Shown here: piece after piece, positions 51,418-61,817 of the stretch | Numbering within the stretch: position 1 is the stretch's first letter | Layout: each line of letters starts with the position of its first letter | Origin: Geochorda sp036562495 | GTDB lineage: Bacteria > Bacillota > Limnochordia > Limnochordales > Geochordaceae | NCBI GenBank assembly: GCA_036562495.1 | Contig: DATCKA010000030.1 | Span: forward strand, 62,001-126,000 | DNA length: 64,000 nt | Reading direction: 5' to 3' | Made by a program: the position numbers and the translations under genes | Notes under the pieces: model-generated | The model's database searches: none | Told to the model about the DNA's origin: nothing | What the model saw: the letters and a program-made list of their open reading frames with translations, nothing else

Positions 51418-52599
51418 TCAACGCCGATGCCAGCGCCCGAAGACGCCGGACTTCGACGAGCGGTGACTCTCCCGCGGGCCGGCGCCCTCGGGCCCCCCCG
51501 GCCCCTCGGCAGGGCCCAGGGCCTCTCTGAGCAAGGCCTTCTGGCGTTCGGTGAGGCGGGTCGGCGTCACCACCCGGAAGGTGACGATCATGTCCCCGCG
51601 TCCGCCCGAGGGGCGGACGATGCCCTTGCCCGGGATCCGGTAGGTGTCGCCGGTCTGGGTGCCCTCCCGCACGGGCACCCGAGCCTCGCCGTCCAGCGTG
51701 GGGACCCGCACCTCGCCTCCCAGCGCGGCCTCCAGCATGCCCACCGGCACCTCGCAGTGGACGTCGAAGCCGTGGCGCCGGAAGATGGGGTGCGGCTTGA
51801 CGGTGACGAAGACGTAGAGATCGCCCGGCGGGCCGCCGTCCTGCCCCATGTCGCCCATGCCGACGACCCGCACCCGCATGCCGTCCTCGACTCCGGGCGG
51901 CACCTTGACGCTGACCCGCCGGCGCTGCCGCACCCGTCCCTCGCCGCCGCACGCGCGGCAACGCACCGGGATGTCAACGCCCCGACCCCCGCAGCGCGGG
52001 CAGGTCCGCACCTGCACGAAGCGCCCCAGCAAGGTCTCGCTCACCTGCTGGACCTGCCCGGCTCCACCGCAGACGCCGCACCGCTGCGGAGGATGGCCGG
52101 GCTCGGCACGGGAGCCGTTGCAGCGGGAGCAGATCTCCATCCGCAGGACCTCGACCGGCACCTCGACCCCGAAGGCCGCCTGTTCGAACGTCAGCTCCAG
52201 GTCGTAGCGCAGGTCGTCGCCCCGCACCGGGACGGGGCCGCCCCGGCTCCGGCCGGCCCCGCCGGTGAAGAGGTCGAAGAGGTCCCCGAAGAGATCGCCG
52301 AAGTCTCCGAAGCCCCCGGACCACGGCCCTGCGGCGCCGGCCCCTGCCCCGTCGGCGCCCGGCGGCGCCTGCCCGTCGAAGACGTGCCCGAAGCGGTCGT
52401 ATTGCGCCCGCTTCTCCGGGTCGCTCAGGACCTGGTAGGCCTCGGCGATCTCCTTGAACTTCTCGGCCGCCTTGGGGTCGTCTTTGTTGACGTCGGGGTG
52501 ATAGCGGCGCGCCAGTTCGCGAAACGCCCGCTTGATCTCGTCGGGGCTCGCGTCGCGGCGGACCCCCAGCACCTCGTAGTAGTCACGCTTGGCCGCCAT
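51418..52599 (-). CDS. dnaJ: Chaperone protein DnaJ
   Basis: 393 residues. J domain (1-70) with RRYHPDVNKDD containing HPD; Gly/Phe-rich linker with a GDFGDLFGDLFDLF stretch; four zinc-binding repeats (CSRCNGS, CGVCGGAG, CPRCGGRG, CRACGGEG); two C-terminal substrate domains. It stimulates DnaK ATP hydrolysis and delivers clients. It lies 32 bp after dnaK. Confidence 0.97.
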   Translation of the reverse strand: MAAKRDYYEVLGVRRDASPDEIKRAFRELARRYHPDVNKDDPKAAEKFKEIAEAYQVLSDPEKRAQYDRFGHVFDGQAPPGADGAGAGAAGPWSGGFGDFGDLFGDLFDLFTGGAGRSRGGPVPVRGDDLRYDLELTFEQAAFGVEVPVEVLRMEICSRCNGSRAEPGHPPQRCGVCGGAGQVQQVSETLLGRFVQVRTCPRCGGRGVDIPVRCRACGGEGRVRQRRRVSVKVPPGVEDGMRVRVVGMGDMGQDGGPPGDLYVFVTVKPHPIFRRHGFDVHCEVPVGMLEAALGGEVRVPTLDGEARVPVREGTQTGDTYRIPGKGIVRPSGGRGDMIVTFRVVTPTRLTERQKALLREALGPAEGPGGPEGAGPRESHRSSKSGVFGRWHRR

Positions 52600-52631
52600 G
52601 GCGTGCCCTCACCCCGCCCAACGGGGCGACG

Positions 52632-54501
<1,870 letters not shown>

Positions 54502-54509
<8 letters not shown>

Positions 54510-55224
54510 CTGCGATCCCTTCCTGGCCATCGGGTATGGTCTCAGACGGAGCCTCCGGCGTCGTCGGAGTCGGCTCATCGCCAGCGCGCCGGTAGACCCC
54601 TACCTTGACCATGGCCGGGCGCACCACCCGGCCCCGTAGGGTGAATCCGCGTCGGAGCTCCTCCAGGACGCGCCCATCCTGAGACGGGTCCTCCACCTCC
54701 ACGGCCTCCACGGCCTGATGGAGGGCCGGGTCGAAGACGGCGCCCCTGGCCTCCATCGCCTCGATGCCCGCCCGTGTCAGAGCCGAGAGAAGCTTCTGAT
54801 GGACCATTCTAATCCCCGTGGCCACCGATGACCACGATGGATCCGCGGGGATCGCCGACAGGGTCCGCTCCAGGTCGTCGACCACCGACAGCAGGGGCTC
54901 CGTCATGCGCTCGATGGCCTCGTCGGCCATCCGCTCCGCCTCGGCCCGGCTGCGGCGGCGCAGCGCCTCGAAGTCGCTCATCAGGCGCTGGACCTGGGCC
55001 TCGAGCTCCCTGGTGCGCTCCAGGGCTGCGGCGAGCGCGGCCTCGGCCGCCTCGGCGGCGTCTCGGGACGTCTCCTCCTGGCTCACGTCCTGCGCCTCGG
55101 AGGGGCCTCCCTCGGGCGCCTGCTCGGCGGTCGTGGGCTCCTGCTCGGTGGCCGTGGGCTCCTGACCGGTGGCGTCGGGCTCGCTACGCGCCTCCTGGCT
55201 CGCGTGTGGCTGCTGCTCGTGCAG
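54502..55224 (-). CDS. grpE: Nucleotide exchange factor GrpE
   Basis: About 240 residues. The N-terminal ~80 residues are Glu/Gln/Ala-rich and disordered, then a long coiled coil (ERTRELEAQVQRLMSDFEAL) and the beta domain (AMEARGAVFDPALHQAVEAV, GRVVRPAMVKVG). It releases ADP from DnaK. No ATG, GTG or TTG lies in frame between the hrcA stop and residue ~45 of this reading; the best start is a CTG at 55224 with AAGGGGG about 8 nt upstream. A GTG downstream (DVSQEE) would still keep the coiled coil. Confidence 0.9.
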
Positions 55225-55243
55225 GGTCGTTACCCCCTTCGAA

Positions 55244-55280
55244 GACGATGGCCTGCAGGCCTCCGCCGCAGGCCATCGTC
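55244..55280 (-). promoter_or_regulatory. Perfect hairpin between hrcA and grpE
   Basis: Arms 55244-55256 and 55268-55280 are a perfect 13-bp inverted repeat (GACGATGGCCTGC type) around an 11-nt loop. It lies 23 bp after the hrcA stop and ends just before the grpE ribosome site. No T-run follows, so it is not a terminator. In Bacillus subtilis the dnaK operon mRNA is processed between hrcA and grpE; a stable stem here would protect the grpE-dnaK 5' end. That role is inference. Confidence 0.75.
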
Positions 55281-55303
55281 GAGACGCGATGGTCCGTATC
55301 GGG

Positions 55304-56335
55304 TCATTCGTCGCCCGGCAGACGCTCCAGGGCCTCGCTGAGCATGTCGGCCATGGCCTGGACGGCCGCCATGGTGAAGCGGTAGTCCATCCGAGTCGGC
55401 CCGATGAGCCCGATGACCCCCACCGGCCGGTCACCCGGCCCGTAGGGCGCCAGCACCACGCTGCACCGCTGCAGCTCGGTGACGGGCTGCTCGCGGCCGA
55501 TGACGACCTCCACGTCGCCTACCTCGCCGCCCATCATGATGGTGAGCAGCGTCTCGGGCTCCTGGAGCCGGTCCAGCACCTGACGCGTCCGCTCCACATC
55601 CCTGAATTCGGGTTGCTCCAGCAAGAAGGGCATGCCGTCCAGGTAGGCCTGCTCGCCCTCCTGGCCTTGCCCCAGCAGATCCAACAACGGCGTCAGAGCC
55701 ATCTCCCGCACCCGGCGCGAAGGCACCTCGTCGCTGAGCTGCTGGAGCAGGGTACGGTCCAGCTCCCGCGCCGAGACCCCGGCGAGGGCCTGCGTCAGGA
55801 TGGCGGAGAGGCGCTGCAGCAGCTCCACCTGGTCGGACGCGTCGGCCCATTGCAGCAGGCGGTTGTAGACGAAGCCCGCCTCCGCCACCACCACCAGGAG
55901 CACGTGCCCTCGATCGACGGGGGTAAACTGCACGTGCCGTACCGTCAATCGCTTGAGCGATGGCTTGAGGACCAGGGTGGCGTAGCGGGTGCTGCGGCTC
56001 AGGGCCCGGCCCGCCCGGTAGATGAGCTGGTCTGGATCGGGCGCCGCGGCCAGCTCCCGCCGCATCTCCTCGCGAGCCTGAGGCGGGAGCTCGGGGCGCG
56101 GCATCAGCTCATCGACGTAGAAGCGATACCCTCGGTCGGCCGGGATGCGACCCGCCGACACGTGGGGCTGCTCCAGATAGCCCTGCTCCTCCAGGTCCGC
56201 CATCTCGTTGCGGATGGTGGCGGGGCTGACGCCCGGCAGGTACTTGCGCGCGACGGTGCGCGACCCCACCGGCTCCGCCGTCTGGACGTAATCGTCGATG
56301 ATGGCCTGGAGTATGCGCCGCTTGCGCTCCTCCAT
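55304..56335 (-). CDS. hrcA: Heat-inducible transcription repressor HrcA
   Basis: 343 residues. The N-terminal winged helix has ILQAIIDDYVQTAEPVGSRT and GVSPATIRNEMADLEEQGYL; the C-terminal GAF-like dimer domain ends IGLIGPTRMDYRFTMAAVQA. It binds CIRCE and needs GroEL for activity. The gene starts 26 bp after the CIRCE element, so it represses its own operon. Confidence 0.96.
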   Translation of the reverse strand: MEERKRRILQAIIDDYVQTAEPVGSRTVARKYLPGVSPATIRNEMADLEEQGYLEQPHVSAGRIPADRGYRFYVDELMPRPELPPQAREEMRRELAAAPDPDQLIYRAGRALSRSTRYATLVLKPSLKRLTVRHVQFTPVDRGHVLLVVVAEAGFVYNRLLQWADASDQVELLQRLSAILTQALAGVSARELDRTLLQQLSDEVPSRRVREMALTPLLDLLGQGQEGEQAYLDGMPFLLEQPEFRDVERTRQVLDRLQEPETLLTIMMGGEVGDVEVVIGREQPVTELQRCSVVLAPYGPGDRPVGVIGLIGPTRMDYRFTMAAVQAMADMLSEALERLPGDE

Positions 56336-56360
56336 CCGGCATCCCCAAACTTGCCGCCGT

Positions 56361-56387
56361 TTAGCACTCGACCCCCTGGAGTGCTAA
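56361..56387. promoter_or_regulatory. CIRCE operator (HrcA-binding site)
   Basis: TTAGCACTC (56361-56369), nine-base spacer, GAGTGCTAA (56379-56387): a perfect match to the CIRCE consensus. It covers the region just after the predicted transcription start of hrcA. Confidence 0.98.
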
Positions 56388-56398
56388 ACCTGTCCTTC

Positions 56399-56427
56399 AG
56401 ATTACCAGTCAAGGCCCGTCGTGTCAA
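56399..56427 (-). promoter_or_regulatory. Sigma-A promoter of the hrcA-grpE-dnaK-dnaJ operon
   Basis: Minus strand: -35 TTGACA (56427-56422), 17 bp spacer, -10 TAATCT (56404-56399). Transcription would start about 5 nt before CIRCE, the classical arrangement for HrcA repression. Confidence 0.92.
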
Positions 56428-56509
56428 GAAAACGCGGCTCCGTGCGATACCTTTATGCAGGGATCGCCCCCGAAGGGGTGACACCGCCATCCCGCGAAGG
56501 AAGGGAAGG

Positions 56510-56995
56510 ATGCGGGTGACCGTACTTCAGACGACGTCGAGGCGATGGACGAGGCGGGGGCTCGCGGCCACCGCCGTGCTGCTGCTGGCCCTGGTGGCCG
56601 TGAGCGCGCCGGCGTCGGCTGAGCCTCGTCGCGTCCTGGGCTTTCACTTCTTCGCCGACGCCGTCGGCGTCGACATCGAGCGGGAGAGCGCGGGCGGCAG
56701 CTCGTGGTTGGCCGGTCTCAGCCTGTCGCCTGTCGGCTTCTACGGCGGCATCCGCCAGTACGGGTCGGCGGCCGCGGCCGACCGGACCTTCTGGAGCGTC
56801 TACGGCAGCGTACGGTCGGGCGGGAGCCACGACGACGAACTGGTGCCCGGCCTCTGGGCCTCCGCCGGCTACGAGGTGCGGCTGGATCGCTCGGCCCGGG
56901 GCACGGGAGAGGTCGGCTTCGGCCTGGTGGGGACCGGCAAGGGGCTCAAGCCGAGCATCTTCATCGGCCTGGCGTTGGGGTGGCGTCTGCAGTAG
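56510..56995 (+). CDS. Small secreted beta-rich protein of unknown function
   Basis: 161 residues. ATG after AAGGAAGGG at 4 nt. A twin-Arg-containing basic start (RRWTRRGLAATAVLLLALVAVSAP) and an AxA site (ASA) form the signal. The mature part has alternating strands (VLGFHFFADAVGVDIERES, SWLAGLSLSPVGFYGGIRQY, FIGLALGWRLQ) with an aromatic C-terminus, like a small beta-barrel. I do not recognise a family. It is divergent from hrcA and overlaps the convergent hemW by 35 bp. Confidence 0.6.
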   Translation: MRVTVLQTTSRRWTRRGLAATAVLLLALVAVSAPASAEPRRVLGFHFFADAVGVDIERESAGGSSWLAGLSLSPVGFYGGIRQYGSAAAADRTFWSVYGSVRSGGSHDDELVPGLWASAGYEVRLDRSARGTGEVGFGLVGTGKGLKPSIFIGLALGWRLQ

Positions 56996-58241
56996 CAGGC
57001 CGAGCCCGGGGGAGCGTCGCGGTGATGGTGGCCACGATGGCGTCGGCCACCATCATCCCCCGGTCCGTGAGCCGGATCCGATCGGCCTCCCGCACCAGCA
57101 GGCCCGCCGCCTCCAGCTCATCCCACGCCGCCCCGCCGAAGGCCTCCTCAGGCCACAGCCCGAAGTCGGCGGCGAAGCGCCGCCGGTCCAGCCCTTCCTC
57201 CAGCCGAAGCGCCAGCATCAGCCGCTCCTCCATCCGCTGCCGGACCGTCAGACGCTCGGCGAAGGCCACCGTCGCCCCCGGACGACGAGCCCAGGCTTCG
57301 GCCGCGCTGGCATAGGCGCCCGGATCCCGTATCGTGGCGAAGCGCACGCCCTGCCAGAAGGAGTGAGCCCCCGGCCCCAGCCCCAGGTACTCCTCGTGCC
57401 GCCAGTAGATCAGGTTGTGGGCCGACTCGTAGCCCGGGCGGGCGAAGTTGGAGACCTCGTAGCGCCGCCAGCCTCCCTGCCGCAGCCGCTCCACGACCCG
57501 ACTGTACATGATCGCCTGCTGCCGTTCCTCCGCCACGCGCAGGCGCCCCTGCGACCACTGCTCGAAGAAGGGGGTGCCGGGCTCCAGGGTCAGGCAGTAG
57601 GCCGAGACGTGCTGTGGCTCCAGGGCCAGGAGCGCGTCGAGGGTGTGCATGAGCGACGCCAGGCTCTGGCCGGGGATGGCGAACATCACGTCGAGGTTGA
57701 CGTTGGCGATGCCGTGGGCCCGGCACAGCCTCACGCCGCGCTCGACCTGGGCCGGGCTCTGCCAGCGGCCGAGCCGCCGCAGCTCCAGGGGGTCCATGCT
57801 CTGAGCCCCCAGGCTGACCCGGCCGACGCCGCCCTCCACCAGCGCCTCCAGGCGAGCCGGCGTCAGGGTGCCCGGGTTGGCCTCGACCGTCACCTCCTCC
57901 AGGGCGTCGAGGGGCAAGAGGCGACGCAACCCGGCCAGCAGCCTCCGGATCTGGGCGGGCGTGAGCAGGGTGGGAGTGCCTCCCCCCAGGTAGAGGGTGC
58001 GAAAGCCGCCCTCCCGGGCGCCGCCGAGCCGGGCCCACCCCTCCGCCTCCCGGAGGATGGCGTCCACCACCTCGTCCGCCTGGGCACGGCTGCGCAGCAC
58101 GTAGGCGTTGAAGTCGCAATAGGGGCAACGGTAAGGGCAGTAGGGCAGGTGGACGTAGAGCCCCTTGGGCCAGCGGCGGGCCTGCCGGGCCGCCTCCACG
58201 GCCGCCTCGCCCGGATCGGCGCCGGACTCGGGCGGCTTCAT
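56961..58241 (-). CDS. hemW: Radical SAM heme chaperone HemW
   Basis: 426 residues. GLYVHLPYCPYRCPYCDFNA carries CxxxCxxC followed by DF, the HemW form. Further blocks: TLYLGGGTPTLL, VTVEANPGTLT, RVSLGAQSMDP, LDVMFAIPGQS and YWRHEEYLGLGPGAHSFW. The lepA-hemW-hrcA order is conserved. Older annotations as coproporphyrinogen III oxidase HemN are usually wrong for this subfamily; it delivers heme to respiratory enzymes. Confidence 0.93.
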   Translation of the reverse strand: MKPPESGADPGEAAVEAARQARRWPKGLYVHLPYCPYRCPYCDFNAYVLRSRAQADEVVDAILREAEGWARLGGAREGGFRTLYLGGGTPTLLTPAQIRRLLAGLRRLLPLDALEEVTVEANPGTLTPARLEALVEGGVGRVSLGAQSMDPLELRRLGRWQSPAQVERGVRLCRAHGIANVNLDVMFAIPGQSLASLMHTLDALLALEPQHVSAYCLTLEPGTPFFEQWSQGRLRVAEERQQAIMYSRVVERLRQGGWRRYEVSNFARPGYESAHNLIYWRHEEYLGLGPGAHSFWQGVRFATIRDPGAYASAAEAWARRPGATVAFAERLTVRQRMEERLMLALRLEEGLDRRRFAADFGLWPEEAFGGAAWDELEAAGLLVREADRIRLTDRGMMVADAIVATITATLPRARPATADATPTPGR

Positions 58242-58254
58242 GCCTGGGCCTCCC

Positions 58255-60051
58255 TCAATCGATGCGCAGCACCGCCATGAAGGCCTCCTGGGGTACCTCC
58301 ACGACCCCCAGTTGCTTCATGCGGCGCTTGCCCTCCCGCTGCCGCTCCAGGAGCTTGCGCTTGCGGGTCACGTCGCCTCCGTAGCACTTGGCCAGCACGT
58401 CCTTGCGCAGCGCCCGCAGCGTCTCCCGGGCGATGACACGGCTGCCGATGGCCGCCTGGATGGGCACCTCGAAGAGCTGGCGGGGGATGAGCTCCTTCAG
58501 CTTCTCCACCAGCCGCCGTCCCCGGTGGTAGGCCTTGTCCCGGTGCACGATGCAGGAGAGGGCGTCCACCGGCCGGCCGTTGATGAGCACGTCCAGCTTC
58601 ACCAGGTCGCCCTCGCGATGCTCGATGTAGCGGTAGTCGAGGGAGGCGTAACCCCGGGTGACCGACTTGAGGCGGTCGTAGAAGTCCAGCAGGATCTCGG
58701 CCAGGGGCAGATCGTAGGTGACGACGGCTCGGCTCGGCACCGGGTACTCCATCCCGACGAACTGGCCGCGCCGGTCCTGGCACAGTTCCATGACGGGGCC
58801 CACGTACTCGCCCGGCGTCACGATGGTCGCCCGCACGTAGGGCTCCAGCACCGCCTCGATGCTGCCGGGGTCCGGCCACTCGGCCGGGTTGTGGACCGTC
58901 ACCTCCCGCCCCCCGCGCAGCTTGACCCGATACGCGACGCTAGGAGCCGTCGTGACCAGGTCCAGATCGAACTCCCGCTCCAGCCGCTCCTGCACGATGT
59001 CCATGTGCAAGAGGCCCAGGAAGCCGCAGCGAAAGCCGAAGCCCAGCGCGGCCGATGTCTCGGGCTCGAACGAGAGGGCGGCGTCGTTGAGCCGCAGCCG
59101 CTCCAGCGAGTCGCGCAACCGGGGGTAGTCTTCGGAGTCGACCGGGTAGAGGCCCGAGAAGACCATGGGCAGCGGCGGGCGATAGCCCGGCAGGGGCTCG
59201 GTGGCGGGGCGCGCCGCCGAGGTGATGGTGTCCCCCACGCGGGCATGGCGGATCTCCTTGATGCCGGCCGTGATGGCGCCCACCTGCCCCGCCTCGAGGC
59301 GGTCGACGGCCACCAGCTCCGGCCTGAAGACGAAGAGGCCGTCGGTCTCGTACTCCTGGCCGCTGCTCATGAGCCGGATCCGGTCACCCACCTGGATCTG
59401 GCCGTCCACCACCCGCACGTAGGCGACGACGCCCCGGTAGCTGTCGAAGTGCGAGTCGAAGATGAGCGCCCGCAAGGGCGCCGAGGGGTCCCCGGGAGGC
59501 GGCGGGATCCGGCTGACGACGGCCTCCAGCACCTCGTCGACGCCCTGACCGGTCTTGGCGGAGATGCGCAGGGCCGAGTCGGCGTCGAGGCCCAGCGTCT
59601 CCTCGATCTCCTGGGCCACCTCGTCGGGCCGGGCGTTGGGGAGATCGATCTTGTTGATGATGGGGATGATTTCCAGGCCGTGCTCCAGCGCGAGGAGGAA
59701 GTTGGCCAGGGTCTGGGCCTCCACGCCCTGGCTCGCGTCCACCACCAGCAGCGCGCCCTCGCAGGCCGCCAGGCTCCGGGAGACCTCGTAGGAGAAGTCG
59801 ACGTGGCCCGGCGTGTCGATGAGGTTGAGCAGGTAGCGGGAGCCGTCGCGGGCCGTGTACTCCATGGTGACGGCGGTCAGCTTAATGGTGATGCCCCGCT
59901 CGCGCTCGAGCTCCATCTGATCCAGCACCTGGTCCACCATCTGGCGCGAGCTGAGCGTGCCGGTCCGCTCCAGCAGGCGGTCGGCCAGCGTCGACTTGCC
60001 GTGGTCGACGTGGGCGATGATGCAGAAGTTGCGGATGCGTGAAGCGTCCAC
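58255..60051 (-). CDS. lepA: Elongation factor 4 (LepA)
   Basis: 598 residues, usual length. GTPase motifs: AHVDHGKST (G1), RGITIK (G2), DTPGHVDF (G3), NKIDLP (G4). Domain V has LPLAEILLDFYDRLKSVTRG and the LepA-specific C-terminal domain has YGGDVTRKRKLLERQREGKR. It acts on translating ribosomes or in 30S biogenesis. It has an extended -10 promoter upstream and is followed by hemW after 13 bp. Confidence 0.97.
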   Translation of the reverse strand: MDASRIRNFCIIAHVDHGKSTLADRLLERTGTLSSRQMVDQVLDQMELERERGITIKLTAVTMEYTARDGSRYLLNLIDTPGHVDFSYEVSRSLAACEGALLVVDASQGVEAQTLANFLLALEHGLEIIPIINKIDLPNARPDEVAQEIEETLGLDADSALRISAKTGQGVDEVLEAVVSRIPPPPGDPSAPLRALIFDSHFDSYRGVVAYVRVVDGQIQVGDRIRLMSSGQEYETDGLFVFRPELVAVDRLEAGQVGAITAGIKEIRHARVGDTITSAARPATEPLPGYRPPLPMVFSGLYPVDSEDYPRLRDSLERLRLNDAALSFEPETSAALGFGFRCGFLGLLHMDIVQERLEREFDLDLVTTAPSVAYRVKLRGGREVTVHNPAEWPDPGSIEAVLEPYVRATIVTPGEYVGPVMELCQDRRGQFVGMEYPVPSRAVVTYDLPLAEILLDFYDRLKSVTRGYASLDYRYIEHREGDLVKLDVLINGRPVDALSCIVHRDKAYHRGRRLVEKLKELIPRQLFEVPIQAAIGSRVIARETLRALRKDVLAKCYGGDVTRKRKLLERQREGKRRMKQLGVVEVPQEAFMAVLRID

Positions 60052-60092
60052 GGTACGAACTCCCGGGCTTTGGTGTGGGTCCAGCGCCAGTG

Positions 60093-60101
60093 ATTATAGC
60101 A
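60093..60101 (-). promoter_or_regulatory. Extended -10 promoter element for lepA
   Basis: TGCTATAAT on the minus strand (60101-60093): a TGn extension plus the perfect TATAAT hexamer. No recognisable -35 at 16-18 bp. Start of transcription would be about 35 nt before lepA. Confidence 0.6.
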
Positions 60102-60200
60102 CGGCCTCGCCGACGCCCGGCAGGAAGCCCTCTCGGGCGCATCGAAGGCCCCCCAGCGTTGCGAGCCCGGCCTACGTCAGCGAGAGGATGCAGTCCGCGG

Positions 60201-61817
60201 TTGTCCGATTCGGCCAAGACGTCGGCCTCACCCACGGCATCCCTGGCGCGTGACGCCACCCTTACCATGTCCCTCATCCTGGTGAGCCGCCTCCTGGGAT
60301 TCGTGCGGGAGCGGGCGGTCGCCGAGGTATTCGGGCGCACGGCCGAGACCGACGCCTTCAAGGCCGCCTTCAACCTGCCGGATCTGATGTACTTCTTGCT
60401 GGTCGGCGGGGCCATCACCGCCGCGTTCATCCCTGTCTTCACGGGCTACCTGGCGCGGGGCCAGGAGAGCGAGGGGTGGCGAGTCGCCAGCACCTTCCTC
60501 AACGGCACGGTGGCCGCCCTGGTGGTGCTGACGCTGGCCGGCATGGCCTTCGCGCCCCAACTGGCGCCGCTGGTCGCCTACGCCTTCACGGGACGCCAGC
60601 GCGAGCTCCTCGTGGAGCTGATGCGGTGGATGTTCCCGGCCGTCTTCTTCACGGCCCTGGCGGGGCTCGGCATCGGGGTCCTCAACAGCTATCGCCGCTT
60701 CTCCCTGCCGCTGGTGGGCCCCATCGTCTACAACGCGGCCATCATCGCCAGCGCCTACCTGCTCGGGCCCCGCATGGGCATCCGGGGCATGGCCGTCGGC
60801 ACCGTCGTGGGTGCGGCGCTCAACGCCACCCTCCAGTGGCTGCAGGTGGCGCGCTGGCACTGGCGGTGGCAGCCGGTGCTGGACCTGCGCCACGAGGGAG
60901 TGCGCCGGCTCTACCGCATCATGGGGCCGGCCCTCTTCGGGCTCTCCATCACCCAGCTATCCCTCATCATCAGCACGAGCCTGGCCTCCACCCTGCCCGA
61001 GGGGGCCATCACGGCCCTGGGGCTGGCCAACCGGGTCATGCAGTTCCCGCTGGGCATCTTCGCCATGGGGGTCTCCACCGTCACCTATCCGGCCATGGCC
61101 GCGCACGCGGCCTTGGGGGAGATGCAGCGCTTCGGCGCGATGGTGACGACCTCGCTGCGGGGCGTCCTCTTCTTCACGGTGCCGTCGGCGGTGGGACTGG
61201 GCGTCCTGGCCGAGCCGGTGGTGAGGGTGCTGTTCGAGGCGGGGCAGTTCTCCTGGGAGGACAGCCGCGCCACCGCCGAGGCGCTGCGCTACTACGCAGG
61301 GGCCCTGGTCTTCCAGAGCGCCATCCAGATCCTGACCCGGGCCTTCTACTCCCAGCAGGACACCCGCACCCCCGTGCGGGTGTCGGCCATGGCCCTGGCG
61401 CTCAACACGGCCCTGAGCCTTGCCTTGCTGCGATGGACCAGCCTGGAGCACAGCGGACTGGCGCTGGCCTTCACCCTGGTCAGCCTGGCCAATGTGTCGG
61501 TCTACCTGGCGGTGCTGCACCGGCGGCATGGGACCATCGACCTCGGCGGCCTGGCGCGCTACCTGGGCAAGGTCGGAGCAGCGTCCGCAGCGGTGGGCGT
61601 CGTGGCCCACCTGGCCGCATCCTGGACCAGCGCCGCCATAGGGACCCAGACGCTGGGCGCCCGCACCGTGGTGCTGATGGCGGGCGTCGTGGCGGGCGCG
61701 GGGATCTACGCGGCCCTCACCCGGGCCATGGCCCTCGACGAAGCGGTGCTGGCCTCCCGGGCCGTGCGGCGTGCGGCCGCCCGGCTGTGGCGCGCGGTGG
61801 TGCGGCTGCGCCCCTAG
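60201..61817 (+). CDS. murJ: Lipid II flippase MurJ
   Basis: About 538 residues from a TTG at 60201 (GAGAGG about 13 nt upstream). The ATG at 60267 would remove the first 22 residues but would still start before MSLILVSRLLGFVRERAVAE. Fourteen membrane helices are likely. Characteristic blocks are RLLGFVRERAVAEVFG, AFNLPDLMYFLLVGGAITAA and VRVLFEAGQFSWEDS. It moves the peptidoglycan precursor across the membrane. It stands alone on the plus strand inside a minus-strand cluster; Bacillus does not have it here. The exact start is uncertain. Confidence 0.92.
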   Translation: MSDSAKTSASPTASLARDATLTMSLILVSRLLGFVRERAVAEVFGRTAETDAFKAAFNLPDLMYFLLVGGAITAAFIPVFTGYLARGQESEGWRVASTFLNGTVAALVVLTLAGMAFAPQLAPLVAYAFTGRQRELLVELMRWMFPAVFFTALAGLGIGVLNSYRRFSLPLVGPIVYNAAIIASAYLLGPRMGIRGMAVGTVVGAALNATLQWLQVARWHWRWQPVLDLRHEGVRRLYRIMGPALFGLSITQLSLIISTSLASTLPEGAITALGLANRVMQFPLGIFAMGVSTVTYPAMAAHAALGEMQRFGAMVTTSLRGVLFFTVPSAVGLGVLAEPVVRVLFEAGQFSWEDSRATAEALRYYAGALVFQSAIQILTRAFYSQQDTRTPVRVSAMALALNTALSLALLRWTSLEHSGLALAFTLVSLANVSVYLAVLHRRHGTIDLGGLARYLGKVGAASAAVGVVAHLAASWTSAAIGTQTLGARTVVLMAGVVAGAGIYAALTRAMALDEAVLASRAVRRAAARLWRAVVRLRP

